Source: Acidobacteriota bacterium | GTDB taxonomy: Bacteria > Acidobacteriota > Terriglobia > Terriglobales > Acidobacteriaceae | Assembly: GCA_013285705.1 (NCBI GenBank) | Contig: JABDHA010000016.1 | Location: 1-55,526 of the forward strand | Direction: 5' to 3' | Length of the DNA: 55,526 bases | In this document: positions 8,743-17,361 of the stretch, one piece after another | Position numbering within the stretch: the first letter of the stretch is position 1 | Layout of the letters: every line of letters starts with the position of its first letter | Notes under the pieces: generated by a model | Databases searched by the model: none | Told to the model about the DNA's origin: nothing | What the model saw: only the letters and a program-made list of their open reading frames with translations | Translations under genes and position numbers: made by a program

Positions 8743-9507
8743 TTAGCGAGCCATCCATCCGCCATCGACAACCAGCACTTCCCCGTTCACATAATCGCTG
8801 GCCGAGGACGCAAGAAAAACCGCGGCTCCCGCTATGTCTTCCGGGTTGCCCCAACGCTGCGCTGGAATCCGTTCAAGAATCTGCCGATTGCGCGTCTCAT
8901 CCTGCTGCAAAGCCGATGTATTCTCTGTTCGGAAATAACCTGGAGCAATCGCATTCACCTGTAGGCCGCGACTGGCCCATTCATTCGCAAGTGCCTTGGT
9001 AAGCTGCGCCACTCCGCCCTTCGAAGCAGCGTAGGCAGGCACGCGAATCCCTCCCTGAAATGAAAGCAGCGAAGCGACATTGATGATCTTCCCGCTGCCC
9101 CGCTTCAACATCTCTGTTCCCGCAAGCTGAGAAAGCCGGAAGACGCTCGTCAAATTGACCTGGAGAACGGTGCTCCATGCAGCGCTTTCGAAAGACTCGG
9201 CAGTATTGCGGTGAATCATCCCAGCGTTATTCACCAGAATGTCCGGCGCGCCCATCGCCACAGTAACCGCACTGAACAACTTGTCCGCGCCATGGGCCTG
9301 GCTCAAATCAGCGGAGAAGCTCTGAGCCTGTTTCCCGATGCTTCGAATCTGCTCTGCGGTCGCATCCGCCGGTCGACGATTGCCATGGCATGCAACGGCA
9401 GCGCCAGCCTCGGCAAGAGCGATCGCAATCGCGGCGCCCAGCCCCCCGGCAGCGCCCGTTACCAGTGCTGTTTTTCCCTCTAAACGAAATCGTTCTAGTA
9501 TGCCCAT
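8743..9507 (-). CDS. kduD: 2-dehydro-3-deoxy-D-gluconate 5-dehydrogenase (SDR)
   Basis: 254 residues, a classical short-chain dehydrogenase. TGAAGGLG binds the nucleotide, NNAG is structural, and Ser146, Tyr159 and Lys163 form the catalytic set. The C-terminus (RIPAQRWGNPEDIAGAAVFLAS ... VDGGWMAR) is characteristic of KduD. It reduces 2,5-diketo-3-deoxygluconate made by KduI to KDG, which KdgK then phosphorylates. ATG 9507 is preferred (AAGG five bases before); a TTG directly before it is less likely. It is the first gene of the kduD-kdgF-PL5-iclR-GH29 run. An imperfect palindrome lies 21 bases upstream. Confidence 0.93.
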   Translation of the reverse strand: MGILERFRLEGKTALVTGAAGGLGAAIAIALAEAGAAVACHGNRRPADATAEQIRSIGKQAQSFSADLSQAHGADKLFSAVTVAMGAPDILVNNAGMIHRNTAESFESAAWSTVLQVNLTSVFRLSQLAGTEMLKRGSGKIINVASLLSFQGGIRVPAYAASKGGVAQLTKALANEWASRGLQVNAIAPGYFRTENTSALQQDETRNRQILERIPAQRWGNPEDIAGAAVFLASSASDYVNGEVLVVDGGWMAR

Positions 9508-9527
9508 CAAAACCTTGACTTCTGACT

Positions 9528-9544
9528 GCGGTACGCTGTTCCGC
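9528..9544. promoter_or_regulatory. Imperfect palindrome before kduD, candidate operator
   Basis: GCGGTAC-GCT-GTTCCGC on the plus strand: 7-bp arms with one mismatch. It sits just upstream of the kduD start and shares the half-site GCGGTAC with the perfect palindrome before kdgK. Function is inferred. Confidence 0.4.
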
Positions 9545-9625
9545 TGTCCGCATCATCGTCAAGCATTCTTTTTTATTAGGGAAACGGTTGTCAATTATTT
9601 AAAAACTGACCGGACCTATTTTTGG

Positions 9626-9656
9626 CACAGCCATACCGCCTAGCGGTACGGCTGTG
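9626..9656. terminator. Strong hairpin between the kdgK-eda and kduD operons
   Basis: CACAGCC-A-TACCGC, loop CTA, GCGGTA-C-GGCTGTG: 13 pairs with one internal mismatch. It lies 14 bases past the eda stop. No U-run follows on either strand, so it may end transcription poorly, stabilise the eda 3' end, or serve as an operator (it contains the same GCGGTAC core). Confidence 0.45.
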
Positions 9657-9670
9657 TGATAGCAGTAAAG

Positions 9671-10315
9671 TTATCCACGCGCGGCGCGAATAATTTCCAG
9701 GTAAGCGCGTGCGGCATCGGTAACAAGTTCAGGTTTGCCCTCGGCAATGGCCTTGGCATTCACCAAATCTGCTCCAACGCCCAGAGCGCGAGCTCCCGCC
9801 TTCAAAAAGTCCGCGGCTGTCTGCTGGGTGACCCCTCCGGTAGGAATGAGTTGCAGCTCCGGAAAAGGCGCACGCAACGATCTCAGATAACTGGCCCCGC
9901 CAACCGCCGAACAGGGGAAAATCTTGACGTAATCCGCGCCCGCATTCCACGCCGTGATCACCTCCGTAGGCGTAAGCGCGCCTGGAATCGAAACCTTCCC
10001 CAGTGCTTTGGTTGTCGCGATGACCTCCGGATGCAGGCTCGGGCTGACGACAAACTCTGCGCCTGCCTCGATCGTCGCAACAGCCTGTGCCGCAGTGGTA
10101 ACCGTTCCCGAACCAAGAAGCAGTTTGCTGCCATGCTGCTTTTTCAAAGCGCGCAATAGATCGACAGCCCCGGGAACCGTCATCGTCACTTCTACCACCG
10201 TCACGCCACCGGCAAGCATTGCTTCCACCAGTGCATGGCCTTCTGCCTCTGATTGCGCCCGCAAAACGGGCACCAATCCTACACGTTCAATTTCTGCTTT
10301 AATTTCGACTGACAT
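9671..10315 (-). CDS. eda: KDPG aldolase (2-dehydro-3-deoxyphosphogluconate aldolase)
   Basis: 214 residues, the normal length. It cleaves 2-keto-3-deoxy-6-phosphogluconate to pyruvate and glyceraldehyde-3-phosphate. The Schiff-base lysine is Lys131 in DYVKIFPCSA; Glu42 in VVEVTM and Arg19 in PVLR complete the active site, and GSGTV and PTGGV bind phosphate. It follows kdgK by 12 bases on the same strand, so the kinase and aldolase are made together. This is the last step of the uronate route in the window. Confidence 0.94.
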   Translation of the reverse strand: MSVEIKAEIERVGLVPVLRAQSEAEGHALVEAMLAGGVTVVEVTMTVPGAVDLLRALKKQHGSKLLLGSGTVTTAAQAVATIEAGAEFVVSPSLHPEVIATTKALGKVSIPGALTPTEVITAWNAGADYVKIFPCSAVGGASYLRSLRAPFPELQLIPTGGVTQQTAADFLKAGARALGVGADLVNAKAIAEGKPELVTDAARAYLEIIRAARG

Positions 10316-10327
10316 ATCTCTCCTGTA

Positions 10328-11425
10328 TCACCGCGCAATGCGCGCAGATCCGCCCTTCATCACGCGCTCCACCTCTGCATACGTTGCCATGCTGGTGTCG
10401 CCGGGTGTCGTCATGGCCAACGCTCCATGAGCCACGCCGCAACGCACCGCCCAGTCGACCGGCTTGCCCGCGAGCAAGCCATAGATCAAGCCAGACGCGA
10501 AGGAATCTCCTCCTCCGACACGATCGAGAATGTCGACTTCGCGCTGCGGAACATGCACAACTTCATCCTGATAGAGCGCAATCGCGCCCCATGCATTGCG
10601 GCTTGCCGTATGGGCAGTACGCAGCGTGGTGGCAATCATTTTCAGGTTGGGATAAGCGGCCGCTACATCGCGCAGCATCTTCTCGTAGCTCGCAATCGGC
10701 AGCTCGTCAAAGTCTTCCGTTACACCTTCGAGCTCGATTCCCAGCATCGCTGAAAAATCTTCTTCATTTCCCAGCAGAAGATCGACCTTGCGCACCAGCT
10801 CGCGATTCACTTCCTGCGCTTTGGCCTTGCCTCCAATTGCTTTCCAAAGAGAGTCGCGGTAGTTCAGGTCGTAAGAGATGACGGTGCCATGCTTCCTGGC
10901 CTCATCCATCGACTCGGCAGCCACCTGCGGGGTCGTCTCAGACAGCGCGGCAAAAATTCCGCCGGTATGGAACCACCGCGAGCCATTCTGCGGACCGAAG
11001 GTCGACGCCCAATCGAAGTCTCCGCTTTTTGCCTGTGAAATCGCCGTGTTGCCCCGGTCCGAGCAGCCGACAGCTGCGCGCACGCCATAGCCCCGCTCGG
11101 TAAAGTTCAGCCCGTTACGCACGGTACGGCCCACGCCGTCATATTTCATCCAGTAGATAAGCGAAGTATCCACCCCGCCTTGCAGAATAAAGTCCTCAAC
11201 AAGACGGCCTATCGGATTTTCCGCCAGAGCAGTGGCAACGGCGGTCCGCAGACCGAAGCAGCGGCGAAGGCCACGGGCCACGTTATATTCGCCGCCGCCC
11301 TCCCACGCCGTAAACTGTCTTGCTGTATGAATCCGGCCTTCTCCCGGATCGAGCCGGAGCATGACCTCTCCCAGACTCACACTGTCCCATCGACACACTT
11401 CAGTCTTCAAAACAATTGGCTGCAT
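10328..11425 (-). CDS. kdgK: 2-keto-3-deoxygluconate kinase (PfkB family)
   Basis: 365 residues. PfkB features: N-terminal GEVMLRLDPGEG, the sugar-binding GGGEYNVARGL, and the catalytic motif DRVGGGDSFASG with Asp307. It phosphorylates KDG to KDPG for the adjacent aldolase. Slightly longer than E. coli KdgK, in the range seen for the KdgK branch in other phyla. ATG 11425 has AAGGAAGGG close upstream. First gene of a two-gene operon with a perfect palindrome ~120 bases upstream. Specificity for KDG is inferred from its partner gene and the surrounding pathway. Confidence 0.9.
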   Translation of the reverse strand: MQPIVLKTEVCRWDSVSLGEVMLRLDPGEGRIHTARQFTAWEGGGEYNVARGLRRCFGLRTAVATALAENPIGRLVEDFILQGGVDTSLIYWMKYDGVGRTVRNGLNFTERGYGVRAAVGCSDRGNTAISQAKSGDFDWASTFGPQNGSRWFHTGGIFAALSETTPQVAAESMDEARKHGTVISYDLNYRDSLWKAIGGKAKAQEVNRELVRKVDLLLGNEEDFSAMLGIELEGVTEDFDELPIASYEKMLRDVAAAYPNLKMIATTLRTAHTASRNAWGAIALYQDEVVHVPQREVDILDRVGGGDSFASGLIYGLLAGKPVDWAVRCGVAHGALAMTTPGDTSMATYAEVERVMKGGSARIAR

Positions 11426-11780
11426 TGCCCTTCCTTCAATACGTAATTCAAGTGCCTCAAATAGACTCTACTGTTTTCGCCGGTAAACCGTATGCCGTGT
11501 TTCATATCGTGGTATGCAATCGGCGACGATTTGTCTTCGTCTGCGATCGTACCGTAATCCGGTACGATGTCCCATTCATTAATCCGCGCGGATAAATAAT
11601 TGTTTCGATTCACGACTGTCAACCAAAACTTGTCCCTCCTCGCGACTCGCTTCTGCTTGTTCCCATCACGCCGATGTGGCAGACGTAACTTTTCTGTAAC
11701 GACTTCATACAGCCAGCCACCATGCAGGTGTTACGTCTCGGAAGTCTCCTCCAACGACGCGTATTACGAAGGAGATTTTC
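11426..11780. other. 355-bp intergenic region between kdgK and the Cys-rich gene
   Basis: Apart from the perfect palindrome at 11546-11568 and the AAGGAG ribosome site of the rightward gene (near 11769-11774), nothing recognisable was found. It must hold the divergent promoters of kdgK-eda (leftward) and the three-gene unit (rightward). Confidence 0.6.
11546..11568. promoter_or_regulatory. Perfect palindrome upstream of kdgK, candidate operator
   Basis: ATCGTACCG (11546-11554), spacer TAATC, CGGTACGAT (11560-11568): 9-bp perfect arms. Its GTACCG core recurs before kduD and in the hairpin after eda, which suggests a shared uronate regulator (IclR or FadR type in this window). Could instead act on the rightward gene at 11781. 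Confidence 0.5.
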
Positions 11781-14069
11781 ATGCAAGCCGCCAACAACCC
11801 TGACCTCACACAAAGCGCAGATTTTCAAGCCGTCCTCAATTCCCTCCTCGCCGCATACCGGCCCATTCTAGAGCGCGAGTTAAGCCTCTCTGAATCAGCC
11901 GCGAACCTGGTCAAGGAATCGCAAGCGCATCCACCCACATGCGACGACGAGATCGAACTGGCACAAAGCCTCTTCGAGCGTTTCTTCACAAAAGACGTGG
12001 CGTTGAGCCTGCTTCCCGATGAGGGCCGTCAGGTCCTCGGCAATCCCGATCAATGGGAGTGGTGTTACCGCCGCATCTTGTGTTGCTTGATCTTCGGATG
12101 GCTCGTCTGTCGTGGACCGAGAACATTCCGCGGCTTTGCCTATTACCTCTATCAATACTGGCGCTGCGTGCGGCAGGCGCTTGGCCAGCCCGTATCGATT
12201 CCTCCCACGGTCGAAGAGCAGCGCGACTTCAGCACGCTGGTAAAGATTCTTGCCAGCGCCTATGCGCCGTCCATTAAAGATCAGGTCAAAGACCTCGAGT
12301 ATCCAATCGACATCCCGCAGGAGATCGCATCTGGCCAGATCGACTGCAGCGTCGACAACGATGCCGCGAGTTCCGTATTTCAGCGCCTGTGCGCGCCCGA
12401 TGCAGCGGCTGCGTTGTTTGGCAGCAAGGTCTCGGAGCAGATTGGCCAAGGCCCCATCTGGCGGAACTGCTGCTGCTATTGCGTCGCGGCGCTCGAGTTC
12501 GGCTGCTGCCTGGGAAGATCGAAGACCCTGATCGAAGCGTTCAGGTGCCTGAAAGAATTCTTCCTCCAGTTACAGCGCTGCTTCGAGCCGTTGATCGCCA
12601 TCATCGATACGCCACCCGCCTGCTCAACGCTCACCTTTGTTGCCGCATGCAGCAACCTTGCGGGCATTGAAATCGATGGAACCGCCGCCGGAGCTGCATT
12701 CACTTATTACACACTTACGTACAGCCTAGGCGGCCCTGCCATCAACTATGCCGTCGTCTACCCCAACTGCTCGCGGCCTCCTGTCAATCCCTCGTCCGCC
12801 ATACCCGTCAACTGCGGAGTTCTTGGCTACCTCGATATCGATCTGCTGCCACCCGCCACAACAGAAGTAACCGTCTATCTCGATGTGTACGGCAGCGGCG
12901 GACTGCATCTCCAGGTCAGCGGGCTCTTCCAACTGGAGATCAATGCAATTCAGATCACAGCCGTTGCCACTGTGGCTGCCTCAGTTGGGCAAGACCCATT
13001 CAACCCAAGCCCATTTCCTATCAAGATGGTGCAGAACGTCTCCCATCCGGGCCTGGAACAATCGGTCGGCGGCAGCATCAGCGTCACCGGAAGCGCCTAT
13101 GCCGCTGGTTGCGGAAACCTGATGACGCAATATCAGCTGGCGGAATTTGGTCCAGCCCTTGGTGCAATCCCGCTTCCAGTGCCTATCCCAAGCCCGACAG
13201 CTCTCGGCGGAACTCCTCTAATCGCGCCGGTTATCTATGACGGGACTTCGACGCATCCCTGGCAATCCGGCTGCTTCCTCGGCTGGCCAACGCCAAACAC
13301 CATTCTCAATGGCGACCTTGTTGCCTCCTGGTCGACAGAGTCATGCTGGTCGCCAATTCCACCGCATACCTATACCGTTCCCAAGATCAGCTCGAATGAG
13401 AAGTGGGCAAGCGGTGCAAGCGGACGTTACGTGCTCTTCCTTGAAGTGGACGAAGCTCCAATCGTGCTGCCACATTCTCCGGTCGTTCCCGCTGGCGAAG
13501 ACCAGATCGTCGTCTGGATCGATAACTACCCGGTCACCGGAGCGCTCACGCAGATCGGCAATGTAGTCGGCTGCGGCGACCTGCACCTGAAAGACTACGT
13601 GGGAACCACCGCGCCCGTTTTTGGCATTGCCTGGGATTATCCCATTGACGTAACCGCGGCGCAGCAGATACCGAATGACAATTTTGGATCGTATGCGCTC
13701 AGCTACCAGAAGAACGGTGGATCGATGCGGTCATTCCTCGCTTCCGACTACACGCCAAATGGCGCGACAGCCGGAACGCCTCCAACTGTGCGCGTGCCCA
13801 ATCTATGGCAGGCCACAGCACCTACGATCGCGCAGGCCGCCCTGCTTGCCTCATGGGATATCGTCACAGCTCTTGATGGCGGCGCTCCGCCTGACCCCAA
13901 CAACCCCTGCGTAGCGACCAATCCATGGCAATTGCCGCGTGGTTGCCGCTGCGCCTATGTCATCGAGTTGGTCGCAAGTGACACAACCTGGGTAGGCGAT
14001 GGCGGCGACAACCACAGCACAGGACCGATTCTGTTCGCAATCAACGTCATCAACGACATCGGGAGCTAA
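11781..14069 (+). CDS. Large Cys-rich protein of unknown function with duplicated helical domain
   Basis: 762 residues with a strong AAGGAG ribosome site. No signal peptide and no family recognised. Two helical domains (about 14-138 and 147-275) look like a tandem duplication: both start DF..L...LA.AY.P, continue with an A.S.F.R block and end with a W-C-rich segment (WEWCYRRILCCLIFGWLVCRG against WRNCCCYCVAALEFGCCLGR) followed by a helix ending in Q/RC. From about residue 290 the protein is beta-rich, with several CG and Gly/Pro-rich stretches (PVNCGVLGYLDIDLLPP, VGCGDLHLKDYVG) that suggest Ig-like or receptor-tail sheets. It overlaps nothing and is followed after 10 bases by the next gene. 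Structural, surface-display or phage-derived roles are all open. Confidence 0.75.
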   Translation: MQAANNPDLTQSADFQAVLNSLLAAYRPILERELSLSESAANLVKESQAHPPTCDDEIELAQSLFERFFTKDVALSLLPDEGRQVLGNPDQWEWCYRRILCCLIFGWLVCRGPRTFRGFAYYLYQYWRCVRQALGQPVSIPPTVEEQRDFSTLVKILASAYAPSIKDQVKDLEYPIDIPQEIASGQIDCSVDNDAASSVFQRLCAPDAAAALFGSKVSEQIGQGPIWRNCCCYCVAALEFGCCLGRSKTLIEAFRCLKEFFLQLQRCFEPLIAIIDTPPACSTLTFVAACSNLAGIEIDGTAAGAAFTYYTLTYSLGGPAINYAVVYPNCSRPPVNPSSAIPVNCGVLGYLDIDLLPPATTEVTVYLDVYGSGGLHLQVSGLFQLEINAIQITAVATVAASVGQDPFNPSPFPIKMVQNVSHPGLEQSVGGSISVTGSAYAAGCGNLMTQYQLAEFGPALGAIPLPVPIPSPTALGGTPLIAPVIYDGTSTHPWQSGCFLGWPTPNTILNGDLVASWSTESCWSPIPPHTYTVPKISSNEKWASGASGRYVLFLEVDEAPIVLPHSPVVPAGEDQIVVWIDNYPVTGALTQIGNVVGCGDLHLKDYVGTTAPVFGIAWDYPIDVTAAQQIPNDNFGSYALSYQKNGGSMRSFLASDYTPNGATAGTPPTVRVPNLWQATAPTIAQAALLASWDIVTALDGGAPPDPNNPCVATNPWQLPRGCRCAYVIELVASDTTWVGDGGDNHSTGPILFAINVINDIGS

Positions 14070-14079
14070 CGACACTTCG

Positions 14080-14400
14080 ATGAAAACAAACCAGTGGTTT
14101 CGATTCATGATCGCGGCGCTCGCCGTATGGCGCTTGTCGCATCTGCTCGCGGCGGAAGACGGACCTTGGGACGTCGTCGTACGAATCCGCCGCGCGCTCG
14201 GAACCACCAACTTGGGTAAGCTGATGGACTGCTTCTATTGCCTCAGCGTCTGGATCAGCATCCCATTCGCATTCTTTATTGCGGATTGGATGCTGGACAG
14301 ATTCGTCGTCTGGCTTGCACTCTCCGGAGCTGCATCGCTGGCAAACAAATTCACCCCTGAGCCTGTCATCTTTGAACCGCTGGATGGCAAGGACCACTAG
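14080..14400 (+). CDS. Small membrane protein resembling DUF1360
   Basis: 106 residues. The ATG at 14080 follows GGGAG. The N-terminal helix MIAALAVWRLSHLLAAEDGPWD, then LMDCFYCLSVWISIPFAFF (a Cys-x-x-Cys entering a membrane helix) and a third hydrophobic segment LALSGAASLANKF match what I recall of DUF1360 proteins. Their function is unknown. It lies 10 bases after the Cys-rich gene and eight before the next, so the three are one operon. The CxxC could bind metal or form a disulfide. Confidence 0.75.
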   Translation: MKTNQWFRFMIAALAVWRLSHLLAAEDGPWDVVVRIRRALGTTNLGKLMDCFYCLSVWISIPFAFFIADWMLDRFVVWLALSGAASLANKFTPEPVIFEPLDGKDH

Positions 14401-14408
14401 GAGAATCT

Positions 14409-14645
14409 ATGGGATGCTGTGGACAACAACGCGCCGTGCTCGTTCAGGGCAAGCCAACCGGATCGCAGGAGCCGATCATCGACGGCACATCGGTGAATCT
14501 GCGTTTTACGCAACAGGCTGCTGTTCTCATTCGCGGCCCCGTAACTGGACGACACTATCCATTTCACGGCTCGACCTCCACGCAGCGCGTGGACGCGAGA
14601 GATGCGGTCGCACTGCTGAAGAGCGGATACTTTCAGCGGACATAA
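14409..14645 (+). CDS. Small conserved-looking protein (MGCCGQ start)
   Basis: 78 residues with GGAG (AGGAGAATCT) right before the ATG. It begins MGCCGQQRA, with vicinal Cys3-Cys4, and continues with a short beta-type domain: LRFTQQAAVLIRGPVTGRHYPFHG and a C-terminal helix VDARDAVALLKSGYF. No family recognised; the compact fold resembles small tail or adaptor proteins but this is only an impression. Third gene of the unit with the Cys-rich and DUF1360-like proteins. Confidence 0.7.
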   Translation: MGCCGQQRAVLVQGKPTGSQEPIIDGTSVNLRFTQQAAVLIRGPVTGRHYPFHGSTSTQRVDARDAVALLKSGYFQRT

Positions 14646-14795
14646 GCCAGGGATTTTTCTCAAAATGGCTGTAAAGGAACAACAGTCCCACCTGCAGAGA
14701 TGGAATACCTGTCGGGGCGAAGCCACGAGATGGCTTCGCACAATTCTTCCCCTACAATACTTCTAATCTGATTTACAGAAGGGCCATCCGTCTCT

Positions 14796-17306
14796 ATGGG
14801 CAGGTATACCCGCCGTCGCTTTCTCTCCACGGCATCCGCGACACTCGGCACAGTTTCTCTCGCAAAACACTTTGCATTTGCCGGCAAGCTTGGCGAAAAG
14901 ACAAGCCCACCAAGCGATCTTGTGCTCTGGTATGACAAGCCTGCCGGGCAATGGGTCGATGCCTTGCCCATCGGCAACGGACGCTTAGGCGCCATGGTCT
15001 ACGGAGGCGGAGAAGACGGCTCTTCCGACAAAGAGCTGCTGCAATTCAATGAGGACACTCTATGGTCCGGCAAACCGCAAGACGGCAATAATCCCGACGC
15101 AAAGAATCATCTGGCCGACGTGCGCCGTGCGGTGCTCGAGCAGCAGGATTATCATCTCGCCGATCAGATCTGCCACAAGATGCAGGGGCTCTTCGCGGAG
15201 GCCTATCAGCCTCTCGGCAATTTGCGAGTGAATTTCACTCACTCCGGCGCAATCACAAACTATCGCCGAGAACTGGACCTCGACACCGCCTGCAGCCGTA
15301 TTCACTATCAAGTTGGCGATGTGCAATTTGTGCGCGAGTCATTTGCTACAGCACCCGATAAGGTAATCGTTTTGCGTGTGAGCGCCGACAAGCCGGGACA
15401 GCTGAACTGCACCGTCTCGCTCGACGGACCCCTGCAGAAATCAACGCAGGCCATCGGCAACAATCGGCTGCTTCTCACTGGAAAAGCCGCGGCACACATC
15501 GCTGGGGCGGGTCATCCCGGAGGCGAAAAGCCTGTCGTACTTTCCGACGAGCCGGGCGAGGGCATGTATTTCGCTGCAATCCTTCAGGCTCAAGTGCAAG
15601 GTGGAGCCATCGCAGCAAGCAGTGACAAGCTGGTCATTACAAATGCATCCGCATTCACGATTCTTCTGTCTGCCGCGACGGGTTTCCGCGGCTTCCAATC
15701 AAAGCCAGATACGCCGCAAAACGAGATCACCGCAAAGGCCACAGCTCTGCTCGATCCAGCAACCGCAAAGCCATTCGCAGAATTACATAAGCGGCACGTA
15801 GACGATTATCAGCGTCTCTTCCGCCGCGTCTCTCTCGAACTCGGCCAGCAGAATGTGTCACAGCCAACCGATCAGCTTCTGAAGAATTTCGCGGCGTCAC
15901 CTGACCCATCTCTGCTCGCGCTCTACTTCCAATATGGACGCTATCTGCTCATCAGCAGCTCGCGTCCCGGAACACAGCCAGCAAATCTTCAGGGCATCTG
16001 GAGCTACCAGGTCACGCCTCCATGGAGCAGCAACTGGACGTCGAACATCAATGTCCAGATGAACTACTGGCCTGCGGAAACCTGCAATCTGAGCGAGTGC
16101 ACTGAACCGCTCTTCAACTGGCTGGAAGACCTCAGCAAAAATGGCGCACGAACGGCGCAGGAAAACTATGGCCTGCCGGGCTGGGTGTCGCACCACAACA
16201 TCGACCTCTGGCGCGCTTCGAACCCCGTTGGCCAGGGATTCGGCCAGCCCACGTGGGCGAACTGGGGCATGAGCGGCCCGTGGCTCTGCGCTCATCTTCA
16301 CGAACACTACCGCTTCACAAGCGATCGCGAATTTCTCCGCAGCCGCGCCTACCCGTTGATGAAAGGCTCGGCGGAATTCTATCTCGCATGGCTCATCGAG
16401 GATGGAAAGGGCCATCTGACCACCTGCCCGTCGTTTTCAACGGAGAACGACTTTATGGCGCCCGATGGCAAGCCCGCGATGACAAGCGCAGGCTGCACCA
16501 TGGACATGGCGCTCATCCGCGAACTCTTCGCCAATTGCATTGCGGCCTCCAAAGAGCTCGGCATCGACAGCGATTTCGCCGCGAAGCTCGACGCTGCTCG
16601 TCAGCGGCTCATCCCTTATCAGATCGGCAAATTCGGCCAGTTGCAGGAGTGGTCGATTGACTTCGTCGAGTCCACACCGGGCCAGCGTCACATGTCGCAC
16701 ATGTATCCGCTCTATCCCGGCAGCCAGATCACGCCGCGCACAACACCTGACCTGGCGAAGGCCGCTCGCGTCTCACTGGAGCGCCGCCTCGCCAACGGCG
16801 GAGCCTACACAGGATGGAGCCGTGCCTGGGCCATTACCTTCTGGGCGCGCCTTGCAGATGGCGACAAGGCTTGGGAGTCGCTCTCCATGCTGATGCAGCA
16901 CAGCACAAACATCAACCTCTTCGATACGCATCCAGCGTCCGAGGGGCCCATCTTCCAGATCGATGGAAATTTCGGAACAACCGCAGCCATTGCCGAAATG
17001 CTATTGCAGAGTCACGAGACAATCGACTTGCTGCCTGCACTTCCCTCTGCGTGGCCAGACGGGCAAGTAAGAGGCTTGCGCGCGCGTCCCGGAGCGGAAG
17101 TAGATTTGCGCTGGTCCGCAGGCAAAGTAGTTACGTGTGTCGTGCGTCCCACTTCATCGGGCGAATTCGCATTTCGTCCGCCGCAAAATCAGAAGATAAC
17201 AGCAGTGAAAGATGGCGCGAAGAACCTCACGCTTACCCCGCAGGCGGACGGCAGTCTTCGCACCAGCCTGGAGAGTGGACGCAGTTATAAGCTGCAATTC
17301 GCATAG
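14796..17306 (+). CDS. GH95 alpha-L-fucosidase/alpha-L-galactosidase, Tat-exported
   Basis: 836 residues. Signal TRRRFLSTASATLGTVSLA is a twin-arginine type. Family features in order: an N-terminal beta domain (LWYDKPAGQWVDALPIGNGRLGAMVYGG, NEDTLWSG), then the (alpha/alpha)6 barrel with MNYWPAETCNLSE and CPSFSTEN, where Glu550 is the expected acid residue, and a C-terminal beta domain. GH95 enzymes act on alpha-1,2-fucosyl or L-galactosyl residues of xyloglucan and rhamnogalacturonan side chains, fitting the plant-polymer theme. A hairpin follows the stop. Fucose versus L-galactose cannot be told from sequence alone. Confidence 0.92.
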   Translation: MGRYTRRRFLSTASATLGTVSLAKHFAFAGKLGEKTSPPSDLVLWYDKPAGQWVDALPIGNGRLGAMVYGGGEDGSSDKELLQFNEDTLWSGKPQDGNNPDAKNHLADVRRAVLEQQDYHLADQICHKMQGLFAEAYQPLGNLRVNFTHSGAITNYRRELDLDTACSRIHYQVGDVQFVRESFATAPDKVIVLRVSADKPGQLNCTVSLDGPLQKSTQAIGNNRLLLTGKAAAHIAGAGHPGGEKPVVLSDEPGEGMYFAAILQAQVQGGAIAASSDKLVITNASAFTILLSAATGFRGFQSKPDTPQNEITAKATALLDPATAKPFAELHKRHVDDYQRLFRRVSLELGQQNVSQPTDQLLKNFAASPDPSLLALYFQYGRYLLISSSRPGTQPANLQGIWSYQVTPPWSSNWTSNINVQMNYWPAETCNLSECTEPLFNWLEDLSKNGARTAQENYGLPGWVSHHNIDLWRASNPVGQGFGQPTWANWGMSGPWLCAHLHEHYRFTSDREFLRSRAYPLMKGSAEFYLAWLIEDGKGHLTTCPSFSTENDFMAPDGKPAMTSAGCTMDMALIRELFANCIAASKELGIDSDFAAKLDAARQRLIPYQIGKFGQLQEWSIDFVESTPGQRHMSHMYPLYPGSQITPRTTPDLAKAARVSLERRLANGGAYTGWSRAWAITFWARLADGDKAWESLSMLMQHSTNINLFDTHPASEGPIFQIDGNFGTTAAIAEMLLQSHETIDLLPALPSAWPDGQVRGLRARPGAEVDLRWSAGKVVTCVVRPTSSGEFAFRPPQNQKITAVKDGAKNLTLTPQADGSLRTSLESGRSYKLQFA

Positions 17307-17307
17307 G

Positions 17308-17336
17308 CCGCGCTAGGTTGAAAGATAAGCGCGGCT
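17308..17336. terminator. Hairpin between convergent GH95 and isomerase-like genes
   Basis: GCCGCGCT (17308-17315) pairs with AGCGCGGC (17329-17336) around a 13-base loop. No clear U-run, but it sits directly after the GH95 stop and before the stop of the convergent gene. Confidence 0.45.
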
Positions 17337-17361
17337 GCATTTGCGAGAAGTGCGATGCAGT

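Noticed and set aside
9626..9656. Treating the hairpin after eda as a textbook terminator
   Set aside because: No U-run on either strand; kept as a hairpin of uncertain role.
11407..11622. Small open frame on the minus strand over the kdgK upstream region
   Set aside because: It overlaps the kdgK start and the palindrome, has no ribosome site or recognisable domain; treated as regulatory DNA.
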